A stretch of DNA of 64,000 nt from Microbacterium terrisoli (GCF_030866805.1 NZ_CP133019.1:3472001-3536000); one strand, 5' to 3'; counted from the first letter of the stretch, positions 50,527-59,520 are shown. Notes: a model not told the origin generated them from the letters alone. Made by a program: numbers and translations.

Positions 50527-50593
50527 TCTCGACACGCACACATCAATTTGACGCCAATTGGATGTGCGCCCGTCGAATGCACATGATCTCGAC
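50511..50593 (+). repeat. Imperfect 60-bp-period duplication after glcD-like gene
   Basis: CGTCGAA-N5-ATGATCTCGAC occurs at 50511-50533 and again at 50571-50593; the first copy spans the end and stop codon of the oxidase gene. Between them lies a hairpin (CACATC-AATT paired with AATT-G-GATGTG, 50539-50566) that could be the terminator. Confidence 0.6.
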
Positions 50594-50616
50594 GCCGTCT
50601 TGAGAGAGGAACAGCC

Positions 50617-51825
50617 GTGCCCACCGACGCTCTGAGCGCCCACCCGTTCGACGCCATCACCGAGGCCGACCTGCGCGCGCGGGGCGGCATGAAGTGGACG
50701 GCGTTCCCCGATGCCCTCGGCGCCTTCGTCGCCGAGATGGACTTCGGCACCGCACCGGCGGTGACATCGGCGGTGAGCGCGTCGGTCGACGCTGCCCTGT
50801 TCGGCTATCCGCCGGCCTACCTGATCGAGCGGATGCAGCAGGCGGCCGCGGACTGGCAGCGCGACGCGTACGGGTGGGACGTGCCCGCCGACCGCATCCG
50901 TCCGCTGGGCGATGTGCTGTCGGGGCTGTCGGCGGTGATCGACGTGTTCACCGAACCAGGCGAGGCGATAGTGCTGCCCACCCCGGCTTACATGCCGTTC
51001 CTCACCCTGCCGGCGGTGCACGGGCGCGAGATCATCCAGGTGCCGATGCTGCGCCAGGACGATCGCCCCGGCGCCGGCTGGCGCCTTGACCTCGACGGCA
51101 TCGACCGCGCGTTCGCCGACGGCGGCGGGCTGTTCCTGCTGTGCAATCCGCACAACCCGATCGGCAAGGTGTACACCCGCGAGGAGATGACCGCCCTGTC
51201 GGAGGTGGTCGCACGCCATGGCGCGCGCGTGTTCTCCGATGAGATCCACTCGCCGCTGGTGTACCCGGGCGCCGGTGGCGGGGCGGGGCACGTCCCGTAC
51301 GCCTCGCTGTCACCGGTCACGGCATCCCACACCATCACCGCGACCTCCGCGTCCAAAGCGTGGAACCTTCCGGGTCTGAAGTGCGCGCAGCTGATCCTGA
51401 GCAATGACCAGGATGCCGAGACCTGGGCGCAGAGCACCCGTGCGATGTTCATCGAACACGGCGCGAGCGTGCCGGGACTCATCGCGAACGCCGCAGCCTA
51501 CGCCGAGGGTCGCGACTGGCTCGCCGACGTCGTCACCTACCTCGACGGCAATCGGGCGCTGATGACCGAGCTCGTCGCCGAGCACCTGCCGGGCGTCGAC
51601 TTCCTGCCGCCGGAGGGCACCTACCTCGCGTGGCTGGACTGCCGGGCGCTCGGCCTCGGCGACCACCCAGCGGAGTTCTTCCTCGAGCACGCCGGCGTGG
51701 CCGCCACCGACGGCTGCCTGTGCGGCGATGCCGGATCGGGCTGCGTGCGGTTCAACCTGGCGATGCCGCGGCCGATCCTGCGCCGCGCGGTCGAGCAGCT
51801 GGGCGCGGCGCTGCGCGCCCGGTGA
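50617..51825 (+). CDS. PatB/MalY-type PLP aminotransferase-lyase (cystathionine beta-lyase-like)
   Basis: A 402-residue fold-type I PLP enzyme. FSDEIHSPLVY is the MalY/PatB hallmark (class-II aminotransferases have other residues there), Lys247 in SASKAWNLPG binds PLP, and LLCNPHNPIGKVY precedes them. Members act as cystathionine beta-lyases or C-S lyases. GAGAGG precedes the GTG start. It lies alone downstream of the oxidase and convergent with a hydrolase. Confidence 0.93.
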   Translation: MPTDALSAHPFDAITEADLRARGGMKWTAFPDALGAFVAEMDFGTAPAVTSAVSASVDAALFGYPPAYLIERMQQAAADWQRDAYGWDVPADRIRPLGDVLSGLSAVIDVFTEPGEAIVLPTPAYMPFLTLPAVHGREIIQVPMLRQDDRPGAGWRLDLDGIDRAFADGGGLFLLCNPHNPIGKVYTREEMTALSEVVARHGARVFSDEIHSPLVYPGAGGGAGHVPYASLSPVTASHTITATSASKAWNLPGLKCAQLILSNDQDAETWAQSTRAMFIEHGASVPGLIANAAAYAEGRDWLADVVTYLDGNRALMTELVAEHLPGVDFLPPEGTYLAWLDCRALGLGDHPAEFFLEHAGVAATDGCLCGDAGSGCVRFNLAMPRPILRRAVEQLGAALRAR

Positions 51826-51900
51826 GTGCGGCTGCGGCGTTCGCAACTCAGCCGATCCAGGCGCTCACACGCCGAAATCGGCCCGAAAGGCCCCGCCGGG

Positions 51901-51921
51901 CACAACTTCGGATGAGTTGTG
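51901..51921. terminator. Small hairpin between convergent PatB-like and hydrolase genes
   Basis: CACAACT-TCGGATG-AGTTGTG forms a 7-bp stem. Just beside it, GCAGGCTCAGCGCACGCGGC is present twice (51933-51952 and 51968-51987), the second copy covering the hydrolase stop codon. Confidence 0.5.
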
Positions 51922-51973
51922 AACGGCCGCCGGCAGGCTCAGCGCACGCGGCAGCCGGCACCGGGGCGCAGGC

Positions 51974-53221
51974 TCAGCGCACGCGGCGGCCGTGCGCGAG
52001 GTCGAACAGGTGCGGCAGCACGTCGCCCTGGCGCAGGCCCGAGTGCTCATGCTCGCTGGTGACCCAGGGCGTGACGCCCGGCAGGAGCGCGGCGGTCTCG
52101 AGCGAGAACTCCAGCGGCACGTACAGGTCGTTCACGTAGACGGCGGCCGCTCCCCGCGCGCCCGACGCGCGCAGCGCCTCGACGTTGTAGATCGACGGCC
52201 ATTCGTGGTCGGCGAGCGCGAGCGTGACATCCTTCCACGGGGCCAGACCCGGCACCGTCTCGAGCCACTCGCGACGCACGTGCTCGCCTGTCAGCAGCGT
52301 CACATCGTCGCGGAAGTCCGAAGGCTCCACCCGGTCGGCCGACCAGCGGGTCGCATAGCCGTCGGCATAGCTCGACTCATGGAACACGTAGTACAGCGGA
52401 TTGCGCGCCGAATACGGCAGCGCGGCCGCCAGGTCGTGCCGGAACGCGTTGGACTGCGGCGGCGTCTCGAGCAGCTCGTACAGCGTCTGCCAGCCGTTGT
52501 TCGACCCGAGCAGCATGCCCAGCGACCGCAGCCGCGACACCGAGACGACCTCACCGTCGGGCAGCACGATGGCGCCTTCAGCCGCCAGCTCGGCCAGGCG
52601 CCGCACAGTGTCGCGGTGGTGCGCGAAGCGCCGGTAATACCGCTCGGACCCCGACCGCAGCTTGTCGTAGGTCAGCGCGTACACGTCGTCGGGGTGGCGG
52701 CCCACCGCCGAAAGGCCGCCCGTGAAGAACGCCTCGCGCACCGAGCCGGCATCGGTGGACAGATAGGCCAAAGTGGTGAAGCCGCCGAAGGACTGTCCGA
52801 GCACGCTCCAGGATGCCGCGCCCAGATGCTCGCGCATCGCCTCGCAGTCCCGGACGATCGAATCCGCCCGCAGATGCGCGATGTACTCGACGAGCTCGTC
52901 GGTGCCGCGGCCGAGGTCGGCGTCGCCGAGCGGGGTCGAGCGCCCGGTGCCGCGCTGGTCGATGAGCACCAGGCGGTAGTGCTCGAGCGCTGCATCCAGC
53001 CACGACGGACTCGACGGCGCGTGGAACGGCCGCGGCGCCTCGTGCCCCGGCCCGCCCTGCAGGTACACGAGGTACGGCAGCGTCTCTCCGCCGTCGCGGC
53101 TGACCACGGCCGCGTACACATCGATCGTGCGGGCATCGGCGCCATCACCCCAGACGAGCGGCACGGTGATGGTGTGGTCTTCGACGGTGAGGTCCTGCAC
53201 GCGGCGGGTGGTGACGGCCAT
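51974..53221 (-). CDS. Alpha/beta-fold hydrolase, proline-iminopeptidase-like (S33)
   Basis: A 415-residue S33-type hydrolase. YLQGGPGHE supplies the HGGPG-type oxyanion loop, IDQRGTGRS follows, and the nucleophile elbow is GQSFGG (about residue 143). The C-terminal SEHEHSG region can supply the His. It should release N-terminal proline or another residue from short peptides, or act on an amide. The ATG at 53221 lies 8 bases after a TAGACT -10, so the transcript is near-leaderless. Confidence 0.92.
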   Translation of the reverse strand: MAVTTRRVQDLTVEDHTITVPLVWGDGADARTIDVYAAVVSRDGGETLPYLVYLQGGPGHEAPRPFHAPSSPSWLDAALEHYRLVLIDQRGTGRSTPLGDADLGRGTDELVEYIAHLRADSIVRDCEAMREHLGAASWSVLGQSFGGFTTLAYLSTDAGSVREAFFTGGLSAVGRHPDDVYALTYDKLRSGSERYYRRFAHHRDTVRRLAELAAEGAIVLPDGEVVSVSRLRSLGMLLGSNNGWQTLYELLETPPQSNAFRHDLAAALPYSARNPLYYVFHESSYADGYATRWSADRVEPSDFRDDVTLLTGEHVRREWLETVPGLAPWKDVTLALADHEWPSIYNVEALRASGARGAAAVYVNDLYVPLEFSLETAALLPGVTPWVTSEHEHSGLRQGDVLPHLFDLAHGRRVR

Positions 53222-53228
53222 GGCATCG

Positions 53229-53252
53229 AGTCTATGGGGACGCCTCTAGGCT
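53229..53252. promoter_or_regulatory. Back-to-back leaderless -10 elements in a 37-bp divergent gap
   Basis: Minus-strand TAGACT (53234-53229) serves the hydrolase and plus-strand TAGGCT (53247-53252) serves the cupin; the start codons lie 8 and 7 bases beyond them. The two promoters must overlap in their upstream contacts. Confidence 0.6.
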
Positions 53253-53258
53253 GGCGTG

Positions 53259-53675
53259 ATGAGCGGATACGACGTGATGGAACTCGGCGGGATCGACACG
53301 TGGCTGCAAGCCGGCGGCGACCGACCCGGCAAGCAGTTCGTCGACAAAGAGATCCCCACCGAGTTCATCGGAGTGTCGGCCAACGCTGCCGCACCCGGCG
53401 GCCAGGCTGCGTTCTGGCATTCGCACAGCCGACTCGAGGAGGTCTACCTCTTCCTCGCCGGTCGCGGCCAGATGGCCCTCGACGACGACGTGGTCGAGGT
53501 GCAGGCAGGCACCGTCGTGCGCGTGGGCCAGGGTGTGATGCGCGCCTGGCGTGCCCGGCCCGACAGCCCCGAGGATCTGCGCTGGCTGTGCATCCGCGGG
53601 GGCGGCGACGCCCTGAAGGCGATCGGCCGCGACGGTGACCTCGACCGCGAGCGCCCTCTCCCCTGGACCGCCTGA
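53259..53675 (+). CDS. Cupin-domain protein
   Basis: A 138-residue single-domain cupin. The metal-binding motif 1 reads HSHSRLEEVYLFLAG (two His, Glu) and motif 2 is degenerate (GQGVMRAW). Function unknown; a small-molecule or metal-binding enzyme. The ATG at 53259 immediately follows a leaderless promoter; GTG 53256 would add one residue. Confidence 0.88.
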   Translation: MSGYDVMELGGIDTWLQAGGDRPGKQFVDKEIPTEFIGVSANAAAPGGQAAFWHSHSRLEEVYLFLAGRGQMALDDDVVEVQAGTVVRVGQGVMRAWRARPDSPEDLRWLCIRGGGDALKAIGRDGDLDRERPLPWTA

Positions 53676-53743
53676 CCTCGCCCGACCCCACGTCCGCCCG
53701 ACCTCACTTCGGCCCGACCTCACGTCCACCTGAGCTCACTCGG
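53676..53743. repeat. Degenerate ~17-bp tandem repeats after the cupin gene
   Basis: Four variants of CGCCCGACCTCACGTC follow one another in the gap between the convergent cupin and permease genes. No hairpin is evident. Confidence 0.5.
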
Positions 53744-53753
53744 CTGGACGCGG

Positions 53754-54575
53754 CTACTTCTCGGACCCGGCGACCATGCCCTTGATGAAGTAGCGCTGCA
53801 GCACGAGGTAGGCCGCGAGCACCGGGATCACCGTGAGCAGGGCGGCGGCCGCGGCCGCATTCGGGTCACTGCCCTGGCTCGCGAAGAACGTCGCGATCGC
53901 CGGAGCCGTGGTCCGCACCGACGGGTCGCGAAGGAAGAAGACGCTCAGCGCATACTCGTTCCACACCGACACGCTGGTCAGGATGATGACGGTCGCCGTG
54001 ACCGGTTTGAGCATCGGGAACACGACCCGGAACAGGATCTGCAGCATCCCGGCCCCATCGACGGTGGCGGCCTCTTCGATCGACAGCGGCAGGCTGCGCA
54101 TGAAGCTCGCGTAGAGGAAGACGCTCAGCGGCAGCTGCGCGGCGACCATCAGCGCGGTCGCGCCCCAGTATGTGTTGATCCAGTCCAGCTGCACCATCAG
54201 CGTGTACACCGGCACCAGGATGCTCAGCGGCGGGATCATGATGAGCCCGATGATGCCGGCCAGCACGATCCTGTTGCCGGTGGTCTCACGGCGGGCCAGC
54301 GGGTAGGCGGCCAGCGCCCCGAGCAGGCAGATCAGGATCGTGGAGGCGAGGGTGACGATGGCGCTGTTGCCGATGGCGCGCAGGATGCCGCCGTCCTCGA
54401 TCGCCGTCTGGAAGTTCTGCCAGTACACGCCCCCGGTGGGAAACAGCCACTGCGACGACAGGTCGGTGCGCGGCTTCAATGCCGTGGTGAGGGTGATGTA
54501 GAACGGGATCAGTTGCACGACGCACGCCACGATCAGCCCGGCGGCAAGGCCCGTCCTGCTCAGCGCGCGCTTCAC
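53754..54575 (-). CDS. Carbohydrate ABC transporter permease, MalG-like
   Basis: A 273-residue permease with six membrane segments. The EAA loop reads IEEAATVDGAGMLQIL, the segment that docks to the ATPase. It is the second permease of a binding protein-dependent sugar importer and its GTG start at 54575 overlaps the first permease stop by 4 bases. No ATP-binding protein is encoded nearby; a shared MsiK-type ATPase elsewhere would be needed, as is common in actinobacteria. Confidence 0.94.
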   Translation of the reverse strand: MKRALSRTGLAAGLIVACVVQLIPFYITLTTALKPRTDLSSQWLFPTGGVYWQNFQTAIEDGGILRAIGNSAIVTLASTILICLLGALAAYPLARRETTGNRIVLAGIIGLIMIPPLSILVPVYTLMVQLDWINTYWGATALMVAAQLPLSVFLYASFMRSLPLSIEEAATVDGAGMLQILFRVVFPMLKPVTATVIILTSVSVWNEYALSVFFLRDPSVRTTAPAIATFFASQGSDPNAAAAAALLTVIPVLAAYLVLQRYFIKGMVAGSEK

Positions 54576-55552
54576 GCGATCTCCAATCGGCGACGGTTGA
54601 AGTACGCGTTCAGAGCGAGGGTGAACACCGCGATGATCACGAACAGCGCGACCCCGACCGCCGACGCGTAGCCGGCGTTCTGGTTGTCGAAGTAGAACTT
54701 CGAGATCAGCGTCGACATCGAGTCGGTCGAATACCCCGGTCCCCCGCCGGTCATCACCCGGATGACGTCGAACAGCTTCAGGCCGCCGATCAGGTTCAGC
54801 ACGATGCTCGTGGCGAAGGCCGGCTGCAGCAGCGGCACCGTGATGCCGGTGAACTGCCGCCAACCGGTCGCCCCGTCGATGCGCGCCGCCTCGTAGTACA
54901 TGATCGGGATCGACTGCAGACCGGCCAGGTAGATGACCATCGAGATGCCGACGAACTGCAGCGAGTTGACGATCACGATGATCGTGATGGCCGAGCCGGA
55001 CGTGCTCAGCCACGCCACGCGCTCACCTCCCAGGCCGGTGACGGTGTCGTTGAGGCCGCCGTACGAATACGAGAACAGCAGGTAGTACATCGTTCCCATG
55101 ACCACCGGGGAGACCAGCACCGGCAGGTACACGATGGCCCGGGCGAGGTTGCGCCCACCGGTGCGACGCTTGCGCACTGCGCGGTCGAGCGCGAGGGCCA
55201 GGGCGAGCCCGATCACCTGCTGCAGGATCGTCGAGCCGAAGCCGTAGATGAACGTGTTGACCAGCGCCGTGCCCACGAGCGGGTCGGTGAACAGGTGCGC
55301 ATAGTTCGCCAGCCCGACGAAGGTGCGGTCGGGACTGTAGCCGTCCCACTTCGTGAACGAGATCAGCACGCCGCTGACCAGCGGGTACAGCGTGAACACC
55401 GCGAACAGCGCCACGGCCGGCAGGTACAGCAGGTTCACCCGGCGACGCAGGAACGGTGCGCCGGTCTCGCGGCGTGCAGTTCGGCGCGGTGAGCGCGTCG
55501 AAGGGCCGCCGCGGGTGCGACGGCGGGTGTGCCGACCGTCGGCGACGGTCAT
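54572..55552 (-). CDS. Carbohydrate ABC transporter permease, MalF-like
   Basis: A 326-residue permease with six membrane segments after an Arg-rich cytoplasmic N-terminus of ~40 residues. The EAA loop reads YYEAARIDGATGWRQF. It pairs with the MalG-like permease that follows. ATG 55552 is used; the extension to 55591 lacks support. It is the middle gene of binding protein - permease - permease. Confidence 0.94.
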   Translation of the reverse strand: MTVADGRHTRRRTRGGPSTRSPRRTARRETGAPFLRRRVNLLYLPAVALFAVFTLYPLVSGVLISFTKWDGYSPDRTFVGLANYAHLFTDPLVGTALVNTFIYGFGSTILQQVIGLALALALDRAVRKRRTGGRNLARAIVYLPVLVSPVVMGTMYYLLFSYSYGGLNDTVTGLGGERVAWLSTSGSAITIIVIVNSLQFVGISMVIYLAGLQSIPIMYYEAARIDGATGWRQFTGITVPLLQPAFATSIVLNLIGGLKLFDVIRVMTGGGPGYSTDSMSTLISKFYFDNQNAGYASAVGVALFVIIAVFTLALNAYFNRRRLEIA

Positions 55553-55619
55553 CGTACCCGCCTGTCGCAGCGGCGGGGCGCCACTCCCCAAGCGCCCCGC
55601 CGTCCCCTTCCCCAGGTCC

Positions 55620-56888
55620 TCACTTCGTGTACAGCGACGCGAACTGCTGCTTCATCTGTGCGGTGGCCGCGCTCGGCTGAGACTGGCCGCTGATGACGGC
55701 ACCGGTGGTGGTCACCATCGTGTCCCACATGCCGTTGGGCAGGTACACCCGGTCGAAGTACGGGTGCAGCGGGTAGGTGCCGGGCTTGACCACGCTCTCG
55801 TAGCTGTCCTGCAGCGGCCCCATGTCGGTCGTGGCATCGGTTAGCCCGGGGATGCTGCCCAGGGCCTTGGCCATCTTGCTGATGTTCTCGGGCTTGGCCA
55901 GGCAGTCGAGGTACTCCAGCGCCTGCTTCTTGTGCTTGCCCTTGTTCCATGCGCCGTAGGCCGTGCCCTCGCCGCCCACGAAGTACGGCGAGCCGGTGAA
56001 TGCCGGAATCGGCATGAACCCGAGCTTGGCGTCTGGGCTCTGCTGCAACGCGGTGTTGGCCAGAGAGTTCTGCACGAACACGAATCCGACCTTGCCGCTG
56101 CCCAGACCCCGTCCGATCTCGTCCATCGTGATCGACGAGAAGTCGGGGTTGAAGTCGCCCGCCTTCGCCCACGTCTGCACCTCGTCGAGCATCGTCTTGT
56201 ACCCGGACTCGACGAACGTCCCCTGGGTGAACTGCTCGAGGTCCGCGTCGCTGAACGCGCCCGACGCCATGAAGTCGGCGACGTTGCCCGCCATCCACGA
56301 GTCCTTCGACGACGACGAGAGGGGCGTCACGCCCGCGGCCTTGAGCCTGGACAGTGCGGCGGTGAAGGCATCCCACGTCGTCAGCGTAGAGGGGTCGACC
56401 CCGGCCTTGTGCAGAGTGGCCTTGTTGTAGAGGATGCCGGACACGTCGGTGTTGATCGGCAGCGCGAAGAACTGGCCGTCCTTGTTCTCCATCGCCGGAG
56501 CCAGCGCCTTGTTGAAGTTCTCCGCCCACGGCTGGGTGTTCAACGGCTCGAGGAACTGGCTGTAGCGCAGCAGCGACCAGCCGTGCGTCGACCAGATGTC
56601 AGGCAGGTCGCCGGAGGCCATCCGTGTCTTCATGTCGGCTTCGTACGTGTTGGTCATCGGCACGAGGTCGATGGTCGTGTCCGCCGGCGTGCAGGTCTTC
56701 GTGATGTCTTTGAGCACGGTCAGCGTCGGGTCGGCAGCCCCCAGTCCGGTCTGCATCTCCAGCTTCGCGGTGCCGCCGTCGGTGCCGCCGTCGCCGCCGC
56801 CACCGCCCGAGCAGCCGGCGAGGACGAGCCCGAGCGTGGCTGTGCCGGCTGCCGCGAGAAGAGTCATTCGCGCCCTGCGTGAAGTCAT
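55620..56888 (-). CDS. Carbohydrate ABC transporter substrate-binding lipoprotein
   Basis: A 422-residue extracellular solute-binding protein (family 1). The signal peptide ends at lipobox LAGC, followed by a Gly/Asp-rich linker; the fold shows ASGDLPDIW and GKVGFVFVQN segments. It binds an oligosaccharide or other sugar and delivers it to the two downstream permeases. ATG 56888 has GGAAG upstream. A well-formed promoter lies 60-90 bases upstream, back-to-back with that of the Gfo/Idh/MocA gene. Confidence 0.94.
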   Translation of the reverse strand: MTSRRARMTLLAAAGTATLGLVLAGCSGGGGGDGGTDGGTAKLEMQTGLGAADPTLTVLKDITKTCTPADTTIDLVPMTNTYEADMKTRMASGDLPDIWSTHGWSLLRYSQFLEPLNTQPWAENFNKALAPAMENKDGQFFALPINTDVSGILYNKATLHKAGVDPSTLTTWDAFTAALSRLKAAGVTPLSSSSKDSWMAGNVADFMASGAFSDADLEQFTQGTFVESGYKTMLDEVQTWAKAGDFNPDFSSITMDEIGRGLGSGKVGFVFVQNSLANTALQQSPDAKLGFMPIPAFTGSPYFVGGEGTAYGAWNKGKHKKQALEYLDCLAKPENISKMAKALGSIPGLTDATTDMGPLQDSYESVVKPGTYPLHPYFDRVYLPNGMWDTMVTTTGAVISGQSQPSAATAQMKQQFASLYTK

Positions 56889-56930
56889 GCCATCACTTCC
56901 TTGTGATCGAAAGGGGAAGACGCCGGTTTC

Positions 56931-56996
56931 ACACGGTGTTCCAGGGACATTACCCGTGTCACGCAGTCTTGACAAGAGGCCTCGCTCCCGTATTTC
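56931..56996. promoter_or_regulatory. Divergent promoters with overlapping -35 elements
   Basis: Plus strand: TTGACA (56969-56974), 16 bases, TATTTC (56991-56996), towards the dehydrogenase. Minus strand: TTGTCA (56975-56970), 17 bases, TAATGT (56952-56947), towards the binding protein. The two -35 boxes share five bases. ACACGG-N17-CCGTGT (56931-56936 / 56954-56959) flanks the minus -10 and could be the LacI operator. Confidence 0.6.
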
Positions 56997-57115
56997 CTGA
57001 ACAAAACCACTCTCTCTCACACGCGGGACGCCATCGGCTTGACGCGCGTCATCTGGAAGAGGATGCTGTCGCCAGAGGTGTGCGCGATGGCCGCTTCCAC
57101 CTCGAAGGGTTCGTC

Positions 57116-58369
57116 ATGTCTTTCACTTTAGGGATGGTCGGTGCCGGGCAGTTCGCCCAGAACTTCGCTCCGCTGTTCCGCGCTCACCCGCTCATCGATG
57201 ACGTGTGGGTCACTGATACCGTGGCCGGCCGCGCCGATGCACTGGCGGCCACGTACGCGCTGGCGGGCACCAAGGCCTCGTTCGACGACATGATCGCCGA
57301 CCCCGCCATCGATGCGATCGCCATCTTCACCCAGCGGTGGACCCACGCCGGGCTGGCCGTACGGGCGCTGCGGGCGGGCAAGCACGTGTACTCGACGGTG
57401 CCGATGGGGATCGCTGTCGACGAGATCGGCGAGATCATCGACGCCGTGCAGCAGACGGGCCTGGTCTACATGATGGGCGAGACGAGCTTCTACAATCCGG
57501 CCGCGGTGTTCGGGCGGGGCAAGCTCGCCACCGGCGAGCTGGGCCGCCTCTTCTACGCCGAGGGCGACTACGTCCACGACATGGATCTCGGCTTCTACGA
57601 CGCCTACAAGTACAGCGGCGGCGCGGGATGGAAGGCGACCGCGAGCTATCCGCCGCTGCTGTACCCCACGCATTCGATCGGCGGCGTGCTCTCGGTGTGG
57701 GACACCTATGTGACCAAAGCGGTGGGGATCGGCATCCCGGACACGCGTGGCGACGGAGTGTTCGACCGCGACGTCAGCATGTTCGACAACGACGTGTCCA
57801 ACGCGACGGCGCTGTTCGAGGTCGCCGCGGGCGGTTCGTTCCGCACGAACGAGTTCCGCCGGGTGGGGTATCCCTCGCACATCCGCGAGTCGCGGTTCCG
57901 CTACTTCGGCACCGCGGGCAGCTTCGAACAGGTCGCAACAGCCGCCTATTGGTACACACGCGAGGGCGCGCAGGACGTCTCATCGCTGGTGGCCACGCAC
58001 GCCAGCATGAGCGTGGACGATCCCCTGCTGTCGGGCGTCGCCCCCGAACTGCGCGCCGCGTTCGTGTCGGGGTACGCGCCGGTGCACGATCGCAGCCGGA
58101 TCCCGGCCGAACTCGCCGCACTGCCGACCGGGCACGAGGGCAGTCACCATTACCTGGTGGATGACTTCGCCACAGCCGTCGCGAACGACACGACCCCGCC
58201 GGTGAACGCGTGGACCGCCGCGCGCTTCACTGTTCCGGGTATCATCGCCCACAACTCGGTCCGGCGCGGGGGAGAGCGACTCGATGTCCCCGACTTCGGA
58301 GCCGCACCCGGCGCCGTCGCACTCCGGCCCGTGTCGACATCAACCGGTGTCGGCGTCGACACGTACTGA
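57116..58369 (+). CDS. Gfo/Idh/MocA-family oxidoreductase
   Basis: A 417-residue NAD(P)-dependent sugar/inositol dehydrogenase. The Rossmann loop is LGMVGAGQFAQNF, and the EKP-type segment reads STVPMGI where the family usually has EKP; the catalytic-domain helix has LLYPTHSIGG, whose His is the usual catalytic residue. It would oxidise or epimerise the imported sugar. GAAGGG precedes ATG 57116. It diverges from the transporter operon and is followed by the LacI gene on the same strand. Confidence 0.9.
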   Translation: MSFTLGMVGAGQFAQNFAPLFRAHPLIDDVWVTDTVAGRADALAATYALAGTKASFDDMIADPAIDAIAIFTQRWTHAGLAVRALRAGKHVYSTVPMGIAVDEIGEIIDAVQQTGLVYMMGETSFYNPAAVFGRGKLATGELGRLFYAEGDYVHDMDLGFYDAYKYSGGAGWKATASYPPLLYPTHSIGGVLSVWDTYVTKAVGIGIPDTRGDGVFDRDVSMFDNDVSNATALFEVAAGGSFRTNEFRRVGYPSHIRESRFRYFGTAGSFEQVATAAYWYTREGAQDVSSLVATHASMSVDDPLLSGVAPELRAAFVSGYAPVHDRSRIPAELAALPTGHEGSHHYLVDDFATAVANDTTPPVNAWTAARFTVPGIIAHNSVRRGGERLDVPDFGAAPGAVALRPVSTSTGVGVDTY

Positions 58370-58459
58370 TCTGCGCAGGGCGGTCTGCCTGCCGACCGGC
58401 ACACTCTGATCTGCACGGGTCGCACGCCGATGTGCACCCACTCACCACGGGAGAGGATC

Positions 58460-59449
58460 ATGGACCCAGGGCGCAAGGCCGTCACCCGAGCCGACGTCGC
58501 GCGCCTGGCGGGGGTGAGCCCCGCCGTGGTCAGCTACGTGCTGACCGGGTCCGAGAGGCCCGTGTCGGCTGCCGCGCGCGCCCGCGTGCTGGCAGCGGTC
58601 GATCAGCTCGGCTATCGGCCCAACGCCGCAGCGAGGGCCCTGAGCCGGGGCAGGTCGTCACTGATCGGACTGATCGTCCCCGATCAGCGCAACCCGTTCT
58701 TCGCGGGCATGGCATCGCTGCTCGACCATGCCGCACGGGCCCAGCAGCTGACCGTGCTGATCCTCAGCGCACACGAGCGGCGCTCGGGAGTCGAAGAGAT
58801 CGAGGGTCTGACCGCCCAGCCGCTGGAGGGCATCATCAGCGCCGACGCGCTCACACCGCAAGAGCTGCGCGTGACCGAGCGGGGACGGACGCCGCTGGTC
58901 TTCGTCAACCAGTTCCGCGCCCAGCCGGGCCATCCCACCCTCAGCACCGACTACGTCGCCGGCGCGCGCCTGGCCGTCGAGCACCTGATCACGCTCGGCC
59001 ACCGGCGCATCGCGTTCATCGGCAGCGCGTCGCAGCTCGACCCGCGCGAGGCCGGGTGGCGGCAGGCATTGGTGGATGCCGGCCTCCCGGGGGGACCCGT
59101 GCTGCACAGCGAGTGGAGCGTCGAGGACGGCTATCGCGCCGGGCAGCAGCTCGCCGAACGCCGAGAAGAGGTGACGGCCGTGTTCGCGGCATCCGATCAG
59201 ATCGCCACCGGCGCGCTGGCGGGACTGCACTCGCGCGGCGTCGACATCCCGGGCGACATATCGGTGGTCGGATTCGACGGAACGCCCGACGCCGCCTACA
59301 CGTGGCCCGCGCTCACTTCGGTGTCCCAGCCCGTCGAGGAGATGACACGGGATGCCGTCGCACTGCTGGCCACGGGTGACCTGACGCCGATGTTCCGCGA
59401 CTATCCCGCGACGCTGCTCGTGCGCGACTCCACAGCGCCGCCGCGCTGA
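58460..59449 (+). CDS. LacI-family transcriptional regulator
   Basis: A 329-residue LacI/GalR regulator. The helix-turn-helix starts VTRADVARLAGVSPAVVSYVL, the hinge helix is RPNAAARALSRG, and the C-terminal effector domain has LITLGHRRIAFIG. It is the likely controller of the divergent dehydrogenase/transporter promoters with the transported sugar as inducer. ATG 58460 has GGAGAGG. Confidence 0.94.
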   Translation: MDPGRKAVTRADVARLAGVSPAVVSYVLTGSERPVSAAARARVLAAVDQLGYRPNAAARALSRGRSSLIGLIVPDQRNPFFAGMASLLDHAARAQQLTVLILSAHERRSGVEEIEGLTAQPLEGIISADALTPQELRVTERGRTPLVFVNQFRAQPGHPTLSTDYVAGARLAVEHLITLGHRRIAFIGSASQLDPREAGWRQALVDAGLPGGPVLHSEWSVEDGYRAGQQLAERREEVTAVFAASDQIATGALAGLHSRGVDIPGDISVVGFDGTPDAAYTWPALTSVSQPVEEMTRDAVALLATGDLTPMFRDYPATLLVRDSTAPPR

Positions 59450-59514
59450 GTACACGGAGCGCCGCCGCGCTGAAACTGCGGGCCGATCGCGGGATCGCCG
59501 GGATGCGCGGGAAC

Positions 59515-59520
59515 TAGACT
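59515..59520 (+). promoter_or_regulatory. -10 hexamer of the ligase-ketosynthase-dehydrogenase operon
   Basis: TAGACT lies 28 bases before the GTG at 59548, leaving a leader of about 21 bases with GGGAGG as ribosome-binding site. No -35 is obvious. Confidence 0.5.

Noticed and set aside
48574..51291. 905-codon open frame on the minus strand
   Set aside because: Antisense to the dehydrogenase, GlcD-like and PatB-like genes. No motif, no ribosome-binding site.
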